Assembly (NCBI GenBank): GCA_003166875.1
Contig: PMUN01000376.1
Span: 3,404 to 53,879 of the forward strand
Direction: 5' to 3'
DNA: 50,476 nt
Source: Bryobacterales bacterium
GTDB lineage: Bacteria; Acidobacteriota; Terriglobia; Bryobacterales; Bryobacteraceae
Shown: positions 24,587 through 33,102 of the stretch, piece by piece
Layout: the number at the start of each line of letters is the position of its first letter
How positions within the stretch are numbered: position 1 is the stretch's first letter
The notes under the pieces: generated by a model
Told to the model about the DNA's origin: nothing
Databases searched by the model: none
What the model saw: only the letters and a program-made list of their open reading frames with translations
Position numbers and translations under genes: made by a program

Positions 24587-25600
24587 TTAGCGCAACCATT
24601 CATCAAGGTGATCTTGAACGAACTGATCGTCGGCGAGATCAGGATAAGCACAGCAAACCCGATCGATCTCTTCACTCTGGCCCGGCGAAAGCGCTTCGTT
24701 AGGATCGAGGCACCAAGTTCCTTCCAGCAGTCCCTGACGGCGCAGGATCTCGTGTAGACCCGCGATGCAGCCGCGAAACTGGTTCGCTGGATCAAAAAAA
24801 GCTGCATTCGCGTCCGTCACTTGTTGCGCGAGTGTCAAAAGGGACGCCGGTATTTGGTCACCGGTCGCGTGGACGGCGGAAAGCTGCTCTACCGCGGTTC
24901 GGGCCCAGACCGCCCAGTGGCCCAGCAATCCACCCACGATGCGAGTTTTGCGGCCGCCGAAATCGAACTGCGTGAGCAGGTCAACAATAATGTTGTCGTC
25001 GTTGCCGGTGTAGAGCGCGATATCGTCAGCGCGTCCAGACTCCACCACTGCGCGTACAACATCAAGAGTCTGATAGCGATCGAACGGAGCGATTTTGATG
25101 GCAACTACAGCGTCAATCTCCGCGAATTCGCGCCAGAAACTGTATGGCAGCAGCCGGCCACCCACGCTCGGTTGCAAGTAGAACCCGATAATCGGAATGA
25201 CGTTTGCAACGGTCCGTACGTGCTGGATCAACTGAGGAACTGTTGCATCGCGCAGCGCGCCCAGGCTGAGTAGCGCAGCGTCGTAGCCCAGCAATGCCGC
25301 GAGTTCGGCTTCCTGGACGGCTTGCGCGGTTTGGCCGCACACGCCTGCGATCTTGGCGACGGTGCGCTGGCGCATTTCTTCCATCGCCAATTCGAGAACG
25401 GGACGGAATAATCCGAAGCGCGGCTCGCGAATGGCGAACTGGGTGGTGTGGACGCCGACGGCGATTCCACCGGCTCCAGCAGCCAGATAATATCGCGTGA
25501 GAGCGCGTTGCCTGCGTTCGTCCAGTTTGCGTTCCGCATTCAAAGCCAGCGGATGAGCCGGAATCACGTGGCCTTGCTTGAGATGCTGGCGGATTTCCAT
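24587..25600 (-). CDS. DapA/NanA-family aldolase or synthase
   Basis: A 337-residue TIM-barrel lyase of the dihydrodipicolinate synthase/N-acetylneuraminate lyase family. The Schiff-base lysine is K169 in AVVAIKIAPF. The Tyr of the proton relay is Y141 in IIGFYLQPSVGGR. AGAGGIAVGVHTTQFA replaces the usual GTTGE-type loop. The family forms or cleaves carbon-carbon bonds next to a 2-oxo acid; in a sugar-catabolic cluster a 2-keto-3-deoxy sugar acid aldolase is the likely role, not lysine synthesis. It is somewhat longer than the usual 290-300 residues. The ATG at 25600 overlaps the stop of the upstream epimerase gene (TGATG), so translation is coupled. Confidence 0.87.
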   Translation of the reverse strand: MEIRQHLKQGHVIPAHPLALNAERKLDERRQRALTRYYLAAGAGGIAVGVHTTQFAIREPRFGLFRPVLELAMEEMRQRTVAKIAGVCGQTAQAVQEAELAALLGYDAALLSLGALRDATVPQLIQHVRTVANVIPIIGFYLQPSVGGRLLPYSFWREFAEIDAVVAIKIAPFDRYQTLDVVRAVVESGRADDIALYTGNDDNIIVDLLTQFDFGGRKTRIVGGLLGHWAVWARTAVEQLSAVHATGDQIPASLLTLAQQVTDANAAFFDPANQFRGCIAGLHEILRRQGLLEGTWCLDPNEALSPGQSEEIDRVCCAYPDLADDQFVQDHLDEWLR

Positions 25601-26652
25601 CAATATTTACCGTCCCGCGCTTCGAAATGGGTTGGTTTGTTTAGTAAACGGCCGCCGCCAGTAATCCAATTTGCAACCCAATCCATCATTTGATTGGCGG
25701 TGACTGTGGGAAGGCCGAAGAGTTTATGGGAATCGGCGGCGTTGCTTAGCAGAGCCGTGGTGCTTTCCTCGCCGGAAAAGATTGGGGTTTTCCCGAGTCG
25801 TTGGCCAAAGTCGCGTGCGATTTCACGCACGGACAATTTTTCGGGACCCGTGATGTTCAACACTCGGGGTGGTGACTGACAATGCGGGAACGATCGCAGA
25901 CACATGGAATTCGCATCGCCCTGCCAGATCACATTCACCATCCCCATTCGCAAATCAATGGGTCGCCCTTCGAAAACTGCCATCGCAATGTCCACCAACA
26001 CGCCGTAGCGAAGATCCACAGCGTAGTTGAGCCGTAGCAGCGCGACTTTAGTCTGCCAGCGGCTGGACGCGTACTCGAACATACGCTCCCGGCCGAGGAC
26101 CGACTGCGCGTACTCGCCCGCCGGCGCCACGGGAGACGACTCGATGCATCCGTCGCTGGATATTGGTTCTAAACCGTACACATTTCCGGAGGAAAACGCG
26201 ACGATGCGTGAAGTTCGATATCTTTCGGCGACCAATCCCGGCAGATATGTGTTCATTGCCCAGGTCAAATATGCTGAGCCACTGGTGCCGAACTTGCGCG
26301 CGGCCATAAAAATGATATTGGGCGCATCGGGGAGTTGGGCGAGCGCGCCTGGCTCCAAGAGGTCGCTGGTGATGGTCTCGATGCCGGATGCATTCAGCTC
26401 GGCTGCGGCGTTGACATTTGAGAAACGCGCCACCGCGATGATGCGTTTTCTTGAATCACCGACTCCCTTACGGTCGCGGTTCGGTTTTTCGTCCGCGGCG
26501 CGGCGAGCGAGCTTCGCCAAACTGGGTCCCATTTTCCCGCCGGCGCCCAGGATCAGAAGATCGCCATCGAGCGCCGCCATGGCCGCGATATCCTGCTCGG
26601 TGGGCCGCGACAATCGTTCTTCGAGTTCTGTTTCGTTGTGGATCATCTGCAT
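25600..26652 (-). CDS. NAD-dependent epimerase/dehydratase with an in-frame repeat insertion
   Basis: A 350-residue extended short-chain dehydrogenase. The nucleotide loop is LLILGAGGKMGPSLA (GxxGxxG). FSSGNVYG carries the catalytic Ser region. The expected Tyr-x3-Lys appears as YAQSV, so the active-site lysine is not evident. NITGPEKLSVREIA is the usual C-terminal substrate-domain start. After the second strand the protein contains EKPNRDRKGVGDSRKR, encoded by a copy of repeat family B (26458-26485). Such a long basic loop is unusual between that helix and the IIAVARF strand. ATG 26652 is preferred to the TTG three codons upstream. The gene overlaps the dapA-like gene downstream by 1 nt. It probably acts on a sugar or sugar acid. 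Confidence 0.85.
   Translation of the reverse strand: MQMIHNETELEERLSRPTEQDIAAMAALDGDLLILGAGGKMGPSLAKLARRAADEKPNRDRKGVGDSRKRIIAVARFSNVNAAAELNASGIETITSDLLEPGALAQLPDAPNIIFMAARKFGTSGSAYLTWAMNTYLPGLVAERYRTSRIVAFSSGNVYGLEPISSDGCIESSPVAPAGEYAQSVLGRERMFEYASSRWQTKVALLRLNYAVDLRYGVLVDIAMAVFEGRPIDLRMGMVNVIWQGDANSMCLRSFPHCQSPPRVLNITGPEKLSVREIARDFGQRLGKTPIFSGEESTTALLSNAADSHKLFGLPTVTANQMMDWVANWITGGGRLLNKPTHFEARDGKY
26458..26485. repeat. Repeat family B, copy 1 (inside the epimerase gene)
   Basis: 28 bp starting ACCGACTCCCTTACGG and ending TCGCGGTTCGGT. It is identical over all 28 bases to 38622-38649 and differs at one base from 37534-37561. Unlike those copies it lies inside a coding sequence, in frame, and specifies part of a basic loop. 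Confidence 0.9.
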
Positions 26653-26653
26653 A

Positions 26654-27433
26654 TTAACCAAGTTCGAAGCCCGCGATCGCGTAGATCCAGCCTTCGCGGC
26701 CTCGCAAGTCTCTGCCTCGCACCATTCTGATCAACTTTCGCTTCTCGGTGAATCCGAGCTCTGTCGCGAGGGCGAGAGCTGCCGGGTTTTGCGGAAGCAG
26801 ATCCCAGTAGGATTCTTCTTGCGCGCAGGCTTGGATAGAATGGCGGGCAAAATCCGCGTTGCGCGCGACGCAAGGGCCGACATAGTTGGCGCGCCGGCCT
26901 GGTCGAGAGAGGCAGAATCCGTCAGGGCTGGTTTGAACGTTGCTACGTTGCATCAGGGCGCGTAGTAGTTCTGAACGATCCGCTTTGTATGCTTCCATAT
27001 CGTGGTCTAAGAAGTTGGCAGGCTGAAGGGCTGCCCCACCAGCCTGCGGGGTTCGCCACCAGCGTTGTACTGGTTGTTCCACGCGGAACCCTAGGCTTTC
27101 ATAAAGCGGTTGTCCCTGATCTGTTGCATCCAATTTCAAGGACTCAACGCCGAGCTGGTCCGCCCGCGCGATCGCGTGCAGCAGCAAGGTCCGAGCAAAA
27201 CCGCGGCGTTGGTAGGCGCGATTGGTCAGGACCATGCCAATCCATGCAAGCTTCCTGCCGTAACAGGAAAGTGTTGCAGTTGACACCAGGCGGCCATCAA
27301 ATTCAATGCCAAAACAATTTTCCGGATTGAGGCGCAACAGCATCCGCCAGTCGTCCGCGGTCTGATTCCAGCCGGCCTCGGCCGAAAGTTCAGTGGCGAT
27401 GACGATATCCTGTTCCTGGAGGAGACGGACCAT
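26654..27433 (-). CDS. GNAT-family N-acetyltransferase (two-domain)
   Basis: A 259-residue acetyltransferase. The N-terminal GNAT domain (about 1-140) shows the acetyl-CoA site NRAYQRRGFARTLLLHAIAR and the following LYESLGFR. The C-terminal part (about 160-259) looks like a second, degenerate GNAT fold ending LALATELGFTEKRKLIRM. Between them lies WWRTPQAGGAALQPANFLDH, encoded across a copy of repeat family D (27014-27039). ATG 27433 has a good ribosome binding site (AAGGG, 8 nt); the longer open frame to 27568 is rejected because it would run through the divergent gene's coding sequence. The acetylated substrate is unknown. Its start codon overlaps the start of the divergent isomerase gene. 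Confidence 0.85.
   Translation of the reverse strand: MVRLLQEQDIVIATELSAEAGWNQTADDWRMLLRLNPENCFGIEFDGRLVSTATLSCYGRKLAWIGMVLTNRAYQRRGFARTLLLHAIARADQLGVESLKLDATDQGQPLYESLGFRVEQPVQRWWRTPQAGGAALQPANFLDHDMEAYKADRSELLRALMQRSNVQTSPDGFCLSRPGRRANYVGPCVARNADFARHSIQACAQEESYWDLLPQNPAALALATELGFTEKRKLIRMVRGRDLRGREGWIYAIAGFELG
27014..27039. repeat. Repeat family D, copy inside the GNAT gene
   Basis: GTTGGCAG (27014-27021) and CTGCCCCAC (27031-27039) reproduce both ends of the inner hairpin arms at 24415-24441 and 24469-24488, with a variable middle of about 9 bp. Here the element is within the GNAT reading frame and encodes the Gly/Ala/Gln stretch GGAALQPAN on the minus strand. Confidence 0.7.
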
Positions 27434-28332
27434 TGAATCACCCTTTAGTTTTGCACTCGGTAAGCTACTCCGGTTCTTGGGGGCAGCACTTTCTTTCCGT
27501 GGAACAATTCCTGGACAAGGCTGCGGATCTCGGTTTCGATGGCGTGATGCTGATGGCCAAGCGTCCACACTTGTCCGTTCTGGATTGGCCCCCTGCCGCT
27601 CGTGCCCACCTGAGGTCGCATGCGGAGAAGCTGGGTCTGCGCGTGGCCTGCATTGCAGGATACACGAATTTCACCGCAGATCTGGAGCATCGCGACATTC
27701 CGAATCGCGAATTCCAGATCCGGCACGTAATCGAGCTCGCCGAAATGGCGCGGGATTTGGGATGCGGCCTGGTGAGGGCTTTTACTGGATATGAACACCC
27801 GTCGGCTATGCTTGATGCGCAGTCAAAGATGGTGGTGGAATCGCTGCGGGAGTGCGCCGAGCGATCGGCGGAGCTGGGTGTGACCATCGGAGTTCAGAAT
27901 CACCACGATATCGCGTGCGATTTCGAGAGTCTCTATGAGCTCATCCGAGAAGTAAATGCTCCCAACTGCCGCGCCATGTTCGATGCCTGGGCTCCGGCGC
28001 TTCAGGGTGTGGATCTGGAATCTGCAGCCGCAAAGATGGCGGAGATCACGGTGTATACAACGACAGCGAACTATGCGGTGCGGCCCCGTTTTCGGTATCA
28101 TCCCACGCTGGTGAACTACGAGAAGCTGTTGCCCACGGTGCAGGCCGTTCCGGTCGACGAAGGCTTTATCGATTACCGGTCTTTTCTCGCGCAGCTCGAA
28201 AAGGGCGGATTCCATGGGCCGGTAGCTTATGAGATGTGTTCCCCTTTGCGCGGAGGCGGAGGCATCGAGAACCTGGATCTCTACGCTCGAAAATTTCTTA
28301 GTTTCATGCGAGCCCGGCAAGCTGTAGAATGA
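27433..28332 (+). CDS. Sugar phosphate isomerase/epimerase (TIM barrel)
   Basis: A 299-residue xylose-isomerase-like TIM-barrel protein without signal peptide, thus cytoplasmic. Typical elements are DLGFDGVMLMAKRPHLSVLD, then VIELAEMARDLGCGLVRAFT, IGVQNHHDIACD (metal-site His/Asp region), MFDAWAPALQG and the final GPVAYEMCSPL. Members isomerise sugars, inositols or hydroxypyruvate-like compounds; the exact substrate is not readable. The start is a TTG at 27433 with GGAGGA 9 nt upstream. Its first base coincides with the last base of the divergent GNAT start codon, so there is no intergenic region. It overlaps the next isomerase gene by 4 bp (ATGA). Confidence 0.86.
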   Translation: MNHPLVLHSVSYSGSWGQHFLSVEQFLDKAADLGFDGVMLMAKRPHLSVLDWPPAARAHLRSHAEKLGLRVACIAGYTNFTADLEHRDIPNREFQIRHVIELAEMARDLGCGLVRAFTGYEHPSAMLDAQSKMVVESLRECAERSAELGVTIGVQNHHDIACDFESLYELIREVNAPNCRAMFDAWAPALQGVDLESAAAKMAEITVYTTTANYAVRPRFRYHPTLVNYEKLLPTVQAVPVDEGFIDYRSFLAQLEKGGFHGPVAYEMCSPLRGGGGIENLDLYARKFLSFMRARQAVE

Positions 28333-29177
28333 GACGCAGCATGCATAACATCAACAGGCGGGGATTTGCCGGCGCTCTGGCGGGAGCAGGATTCCTTGCT
28401 AATACGAAGATTCTATCCGCCGCATCCGATGACTCCGCCGGTTTCAAACTGGGCGTGGCCAGCTACTCGCTTCGGAAATTCCCGCGGACTCAGGCGATCG
28501 CGATGGTGAAGCAGTTGAACACTCCCTACATCTCCGTCAAGGAGTTCCACCTTCCCATCAGCAGCACGCCGGAAGAAATCGCACGCGGCCGGAAGGAGTT
28601 CGAGGACGCCGGACTCATCGTTCTGAGCGGCGGAGTGATCTCTTTTCCCAAAGACGATGATGCCGACATCCGGCACAAGTTTGAATACGCGAAGATGGCC
28701 GGATTCCCGATGATCACATGTATGCCGACGGCGAAGACCTTACCCAAAGTGGAAAAAATGGTGAAGGAATACGATATCCGGATGGCGCTTCACAATCACG
28801 GCAAGAGCGACAAAAACTTCCCTAGGCCGCAAGACGCGCTGAAGGCCATTGACGGAATGGATCCACGCTGCGGGCTGTGCATCGACGTCGGCCACACCGC
28901 CGAGGCAGGAGCGGATGTGGTGGAATCGATCCGCATGGCAGGTTCGCGGTTGTTCGACGTTCACATCAAGGATGAGAGTGACCTCTCGAACGCCGATGCC
29001 CAGGTGCCAGTGGGCGAAGGACACATGCCGATCCCCGCTATTTTCCGGGAGTTGAAGAAGGCGAATTACCGAGGCGGCGTGATGCTGGAATACGAGATCG
29101 ACGAAAACAATCCCATGCCGGGGATGGCCAAGAGTTTTGCTTACATGCGCGGGGTTCTGGCGGGCATGCAGGCTTGA
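28329..29177 (+). CDS. Tat-exported sugar phosphate isomerase/epimerase
   Basis: 282 residues. The N-terminus carries a twin-arginine motif (NINRRGFAGALAGAGFLA) followed by an Ala-rich cleavage region, so the folded enzyme is probably sent to the periplasm. The remainder is a xylose-isomerase-like TIM barrel: GVASYSLRKFP, EFHLPISSTPEEI, IRMALHNHGKSD and CIDVGHTAEAG with metal-binding His/Asp, LFDVHIKDE, and GGVMLEYEIDENNP at the end. It overlaps the preceding isomerase by 4 bp and precedes two oxidoreductase genes. An alternative ATG lies at 28341, just before the Tat motif. A dehydrogenase-coupled keto-sugar conversion in the periplasm is plausible. Confidence 0.88.
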   Translation: MRRSMHNINRRGFAGALAGAGFLANTKILSAASDDSAGFKLGVASYSLRKFPRTQAIAMVKQLNTPYISVKEFHLPISSTPEEIARGRKEFEDAGLIVLSGGVISFPKDDDADIRHKFEYAKMAGFPMITCMPTAKTLPKVEKMVKEYDIRMALHNHGKSDKNFPRPQDALKAIDGMDPRCGLCIDVGHTAEAGADVVESIRMAGSRLFDVHIKDESDLSNADAQVPVGEGHMPIPAIFRELKKANYRGGVMLEYEIDENNPMPGMAKSFAYMRGVLAGMQA

Positions 29178-29204
29178 GGTCTCGGCGAAAGATAAAGGAG
29201 ATTC

Positions 29205-30509
29205 ATGCAACGCAGATATTTTCTACTTGGTTCCGCCGTGGCCGCGGCCGCGAGCAGGACCGTTCTGGCGAGTCCCAACGATACAGTTCGCGTAGCGTGC
29301 GTCGGTGTACGGGCGCAAGGCCACGAGCACATCCGTCGCTATGCCAAGATGCCCAATGTTCAGATCGCTGCGGTCTGTGATATCGACGAATCCGTTTTGA
29401 ACGCGCGGCTGGACGAAATCGAAAAGCTGGGGCAGAAGCGTCCCACCGGATACACCGATTTCCGCAAGCTGCTTGACGACAAGAGCATCGATGCGGTGTC
29501 CATCGCCACTCCGAACCATCACCACACGCTGCAAACCATTTGGGCTTGTCAGGCGGGAAAAGACGTGTACGTCGAGAAGCCGTGCTCACACGATATGTTC
29601 GAGGCGCGGCAGATTTCGACCGTCGTGGAGAAATACCAACGCATCGTCCAGCACGGCACCAACAGCCGCTCCGGCATCGCACGCGAGGCAGTTCAAAAGA
29701 TTCACGAGGGCCTCATCGGTGATGTCTACATGGCGCGCGGGCTGTGCTTCAAATGGCGCAATACTATCGGACGAGAGCCGGTTTCGCCGGTTCCACCCGG
29801 AGTCCACTATGACTTGTGGCTAGGCGGCGCGCCGCAGCACGAATTCACTAAGAATCGCTTCCATTACAACTGGCATTGGTTCTGGGATTACGGCAACGGC
29901 GACATTGGCAACCAAGGTATCCATCAGATGGACGTCGCGCGTTGGGCGCTGGGCGTGAAGTATCCGGCCAAGGTGAGCGCGATCGGCGGCCACATGATGT
30001 TCGATGACGACCAGGAGACGCCGAACTTATTGACGGCCACGTTCGAGTTTGACGAAGGCGGCAGAAAACGCATTTTGGTTTTCGAAGTTCGCCATTGGAT
30101 GACAAATCATGAAGCGGGTATGGGTGAGAACGGCAGCTCTCCGAATACAGTTGGGACGATCATATACGGTCCCAAAGGATATGTTGCCATTTGGGATGAG
30201 GACAACGGGCGCTACTCGAGCTTCCTCGGCAAGGAACAGCAGCCTGGTCCATCGGGCCACGACGCCGGCAATAATTGGGCGAACTTCATCTCGGCGGTTC
30301 GCAGCCGCAAGCCCTCGGACCTGAACGCGCCGATCACCGAGGGCGCCATTTCCACCATGCTGGTACATCTTGCGAACATTTCTTATCGGGTCGGCCGGAC
30401 ACTTTACTTCGATCCCGAGACATACTCGTGCAAAGGCGATGAGGAAGCCAATGCGTTGTTCCGCCGGAAATATCGCGCACCGTTTGCGGTGCCGGAACTG
30501 GTAAGTTAA
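29205..30509 (+). CDS. Exported Gfo/Idh/MocA-family oxidoreductase
   Basis: A 434-residue NAD(P)-dependent oxidoreductase. An N-terminal RRYFLLGSAVAAAASRT resembles a Tat signal. The Rossmann part follows (VRVACVGVRAQGHEHIRRY; the usual second G of GxGxxG is replaced), then IATPNHHH and the catalytic-lysine motif YVEKPCSHD. The alpha/beta C-domain contains NWHWFWDYGNGDIGNQGIHQ with the His that substitutes in catalysis. The start has AAAGGAG 5 nt upstream. Such proteins oxidise hydroxyl groups of sugars or inositols. It is located 27 bp after the Tat isomerase and 3 bp before a paralog, so it is part of the same operon. Confidence 0.9.
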   Translation: MQRRYFLLGSAVAAAASRTVLASPNDTVRVACVGVRAQGHEHIRRYAKMPNVQIAAVCDIDESVLNARLDEIEKLGQKRPTGYTDFRKLLDDKSIDAVSIATPNHHHTLQTIWACQAGKDVYVEKPCSHDMFEARQISTVVEKYQRIVQHGTNSRSGIAREAVQKIHEGLIGDVYMARGLCFKWRNTIGREPVSPVPPGVHYDLWLGGAPQHEFTKNRFHYNWHWFWDYGNGDIGNQGIHQMDVARWALGVKYPAKVSAIGGHMMFDDDQETPNLLTATFEFDEGGRKRILVFEVRHWMTNHEAGMGENGSSPNTVGTIIYGPKGYVAIWDEDNGRYSSFLGKEQQPGPSGHDAGNNWANFISAVRSRKPSDLNAPITEGAISTMLVHLANISYRVGRTLYFDPETYSCKGDEEANALFRRKYRAPFAVPELVS

Positions 30510-30512
30510 ATC

Positions 30513-31838
30513 ATGGAAAACTCGAACCAGCCTACGCGCCGCAACTTTGTTGAGCAAGCTTCCACTCTTGTGGGATTGGGGGCTGCGATCCAATCGACAG
30601 CTCTTTCCTACAGCCGCATCCTCGGCGCCAACGATCGTATTTCCGTCGGCCACATCGGCATCGGCAGCCGCGGGGCCGAACTCGCGGGCATGGCCGCGCG
30701 GCTCAAGGATAAATACAACTTCGAGCTGACCGCGGTGTGCGATCTTTGGAGCGTTAATCGCGATCGCGCGGCCGATCGGGGCGAGAAGAGCTACGGACGG
30801 CGGCCACGCACTTTCCAATACATGGAGAAGATGCTGGAATTGCCCGACGTGGATGCGGTGTTCATATCCACCGCGGATTTCCAGCACTCCCTGCACCTGA
30901 AGACCGTTCTTGAAGCCGGCAAAGACGTGTATTGCGAAAAGCCGATGGCGACGGATCTGGCCGACGCTAAGGCCGCGCGCGATGCTTTCTTGAAGACCGA
31001 CCGGATTGTTCAAATCGGATCGCAGCACCGCAGCGAAGCCTACTCCCGCGAGACCAAGAAGGTGATCGATAGCGGCGCTCTGGGCGAGATCACGAAAATC
31101 GAAATCGTATGGAATTTTCACGGTCCCCGGTGGCGCGGGCGGCCGGAGGTGAAGCAGATTCGCGAACAGGACACGGACTGGAAGCGCTGGCTGCTGCACA
31201 AACAGCCTCGCCCGTTTGATCCACGTGCGTATTTCGAGTTTCGTCTGTATCGGGACTTTTCGGCCGGGATTGCCAGCCAGTGGATGGTGCACGCGCTGGA
31301 TCTGATGAACTACTTCCATGAGGACAAGTTTCCGCATTCGGTGGTGGCGCACGGCGGCGTCTACGCGTGGCCGGATGGCCGCGAGAATCCCGATACTTTC
31401 CACGCGCTGTTGGAACATCCGAAAGGGTTTCTACTGAGCTACTCCACCAGTTTCGGAAACGACTGCGACAGCTTCTCGCGCATCATGGGAAAGAAGGCCA
31501 CGCTGATTAACGAAGGCGGGGAGGGCAGCCCGCGCTGGTTATTGGTGGAAGAAGTTGGAAATCACGAGAGCAATCCATTCATCAAACGGCCGCAGCATTA
31601 TGTCACCCTTCCCGGCAGCGACAAACCTGGTCCGACCTTCATCGGCGATGAGGATCTTTCGCACCAGGACAACTGGTTCTCATGCATCCGGTCGCGGCAA
31701 CAACCCAACACAACGGTGCATGACGGATTCGCCTCCGCAGTGGGCGTGATCATGGCCGCGCAAGCTCAGCGGGAAGGGAAGAAGCTTTACTGGAATCCGA
31801 AGACGGAAGAAATTTTGGACCATCCGGCGAAAGCCTAG
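30513..31838 (+). CDS. Exported Gfo/Idh/MocA-family oxidoreductase
   Basis: A 441-residue paralog of the preceding gene product. It has a Tat-like TRRNFVEQASTLVGLG, a Rossmann loop VGHIGIGSRGAELAG (GIGSRG), ISTADFQHSLH, and the Lys motif YCEKPMATD. SQHRSEAYSRETKKVIDSG precedes the C-domain, in which GIASQWMVHALDLMNYF corresponds to the catalytic His region. The two paralogs differ enough to suggest different substrates or sequential oxidation steps. It starts 3 bp after the previous stop and is followed 3 bp later by the MFS transporter, so it is in the middle of a five-gene run. Confidence 0.9.
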   Translation: MENSNQPTRRNFVEQASTLVGLGAAIQSTALSYSRILGANDRISVGHIGIGSRGAELAGMAARLKDKYNFELTAVCDLWSVNRDRAADRGEKSYGRRPRTFQYMEKMLELPDVDAVFISTADFQHSLHLKTVLEAGKDVYCEKPMATDLADAKAARDAFLKTDRIVQIGSQHRSEAYSRETKKVIDSGALGEITKIEIVWNFHGPRWRGRPEVKQIREQDTDWKRWLLHKQPRPFDPRAYFEFRLYRDFSAGIASQWMVHALDLMNYFHEDKFPHSVVAHGGVYAWPDGRENPDTFHALLEHPKGFLLSYSTSFGNDCDSFSRIMGKKATLINEGGEGSPRWLLVEEVGNHESNPFIKRPQHYVTLPGSDKPGPTFIGDEDLSHQDNWFSCIRSRQQPNTTVHDGFASAVGVIMAAQAQREGKKLYWNPKTEEILDHPAKA

Positions 31839-31841
31839 CGA

Positions 31842-33098
31842 ATGCGAGCAGGCCACGGCATTCGCTGGCGGATTGTCTGGATTCTGTTTTTCTCCACCGC
31901 GATCAATTACATCAACCGGCAAACGCTCTCGCTCCTGGCCCCGGTCATCTCCAGTGAGCTGCATTTCAGCCACGAGGATCTTTCCAGGATCTTCGGTTCT
32001 TTTCAACTCGCCTACGCCTGGACCTGGCTCATCGGCGGTCTGCTTTTGGATCTGATCGGCGCGCGCTGGGGTCTCAGCCTGGCGGTCATTTGGTGGTCCG
32101 CCGCGAGTATCCTCACCGGTTTCGCGAACTCTGTCGCGTCCTTTAGCTTCTACCGATTTCTGCTCGGTATTGGAGAGGGTTTCAACTGGCCTGGCGCGAG
32201 TAAAGTGGTGGCGGAATGGTTTCCGGCCCGCGAACGCGGTCTGGCTGTTGCGATTTTTGATAGCGGCTCAAGCGTCGGCGCAGCCATTGCCGCGCTGACC
32301 ATCCCACTTATTTCGCTGGCGCTGGGATGGCGCCGTGCTTTCACCGTATCCGGTCTCCTTGGCCTGGTGTGGCTCGCGTTCTGGTGGAAGAATTATTACC
32401 CGCGCGATCAGCATCCTAAACTCTCAGCCGAAGAAGCCGCCATTATCGACGACGGCGTGGATCGGAGCATCCAGAAAGAGCCGTTCCTGGTTGTGCTCCG
32501 GAGACTGTGGAAGAACCCGAACGCGTGGGGAATTCTGCTGGGACGCTCGCTGACCGATCCAATGTGGTGGTTCTACGTTTTCTGGCTGCCGCAATACTTG
32601 AGCGATGCGCGCGGATTCAGCCTGAAGCAGATCGCGGCTTTCGCGTGGATCCCGTTCGTTGCGGCCGACCTCGGAAATTTCACGGGAGGCTGGGTGTCGG
32701 GCCTGCTGATCCGGTGCGGCGTGCCCGTGATTCGAGCTAGAAAATGGGTTTGCGTGGTCACGTGCGTTCCGATGCTTGCCGGAATTCCAGCGGTGCTGGT
32801 GCACAGTCCGTTTTGGGCCGTTTTTCTGATTTGCATTGCGCTGTGGGGCTACGCGGCCTGGTCGACCATGGGGCTCACGTTTCCTTCCGATCTGTTCGAC
32901 CAGCGAGTGGTTGGCACGGTCACCGGTTTTAGCGGATTCGGCGCGGGCATGGCGGGAACGGCCGTGACCTTGGCGGTCGGCTATATCGTGGACAGGTTCT
33001 CATACATGCCGGCGTTCCTGTTTGTTTCGTTCTTGCCGGTGCTAGCCACCGTGAGCGTGCTGGGATTGATTCGCCAGAACCGTCCCGCGGCTCGATAA
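31842..33098 (+). CDS. MFS transporter, anion:cation symporter (ExuT-like) type
   Basis: A 418-residue inner-membrane transporter with about twelve hydrophobic segments. The first helix region INYINRQTLSLLAPVIS and the loop LLLDLIGARWGLSLAVIWW, then GEGFNWPGASKVVAEWFPARERGLAVAIFD in part (KVVAEWFPARERGLA), match the hexuronate/sugar-acid symporters of the ACS family. A central cytoplasmic loop lies near residues 185-220. As last gene of the isomerase/oxidoreductase operon it probably imports the sugar acid or modified sugar those enzymes handle. It is convergent with the next gene, with only 4 bp between the stops and no visible terminator. Confidence 0.9.
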   Translation: MRAGHGIRWRIVWILFFSTAINYINRQTLSLLAPVISSELHFSHEDLSRIFGSFQLAYAWTWLIGGLLLDLIGARWGLSLAVIWWSAASILTGFANSVASFSFYRFLLGIGEGFNWPGASKVVAEWFPARERGLAVAIFDSGSSVGAAIAALTIPLISLALGWRRAFTVSGLLGLVWLAFWWKNYYPRDQHPKLSAEEAAIIDDGVDRSIQKEPFLVVLRRLWKNPNAWGILLGRSLTDPMWWFYVFWLPQYLSDARGFSLKQIAAFAWIPFVAADLGNFTGGWVSGLLIRCGVPVIRARKWVCVVTCVPMLAGIPAVLVHSPFWAVFLICIALWGYAAWSTMGLTFPSDLFDQRVVGTVTGFSGFGAGMAGTAVTLAVGYIVDRFSYMPAFLFVSFLPVLATVSVLGLIRQNRPAAR

Positions 33099-33102
33099 TC
33101 TC

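Noticed and set aside
30027-31418. 463-codon minus-strand open frame opposite the Gfo/Idh/MocA genes
   Set aside because: It spans two genes with clear domain motifs on the other strand and encodes no recognisable fold.
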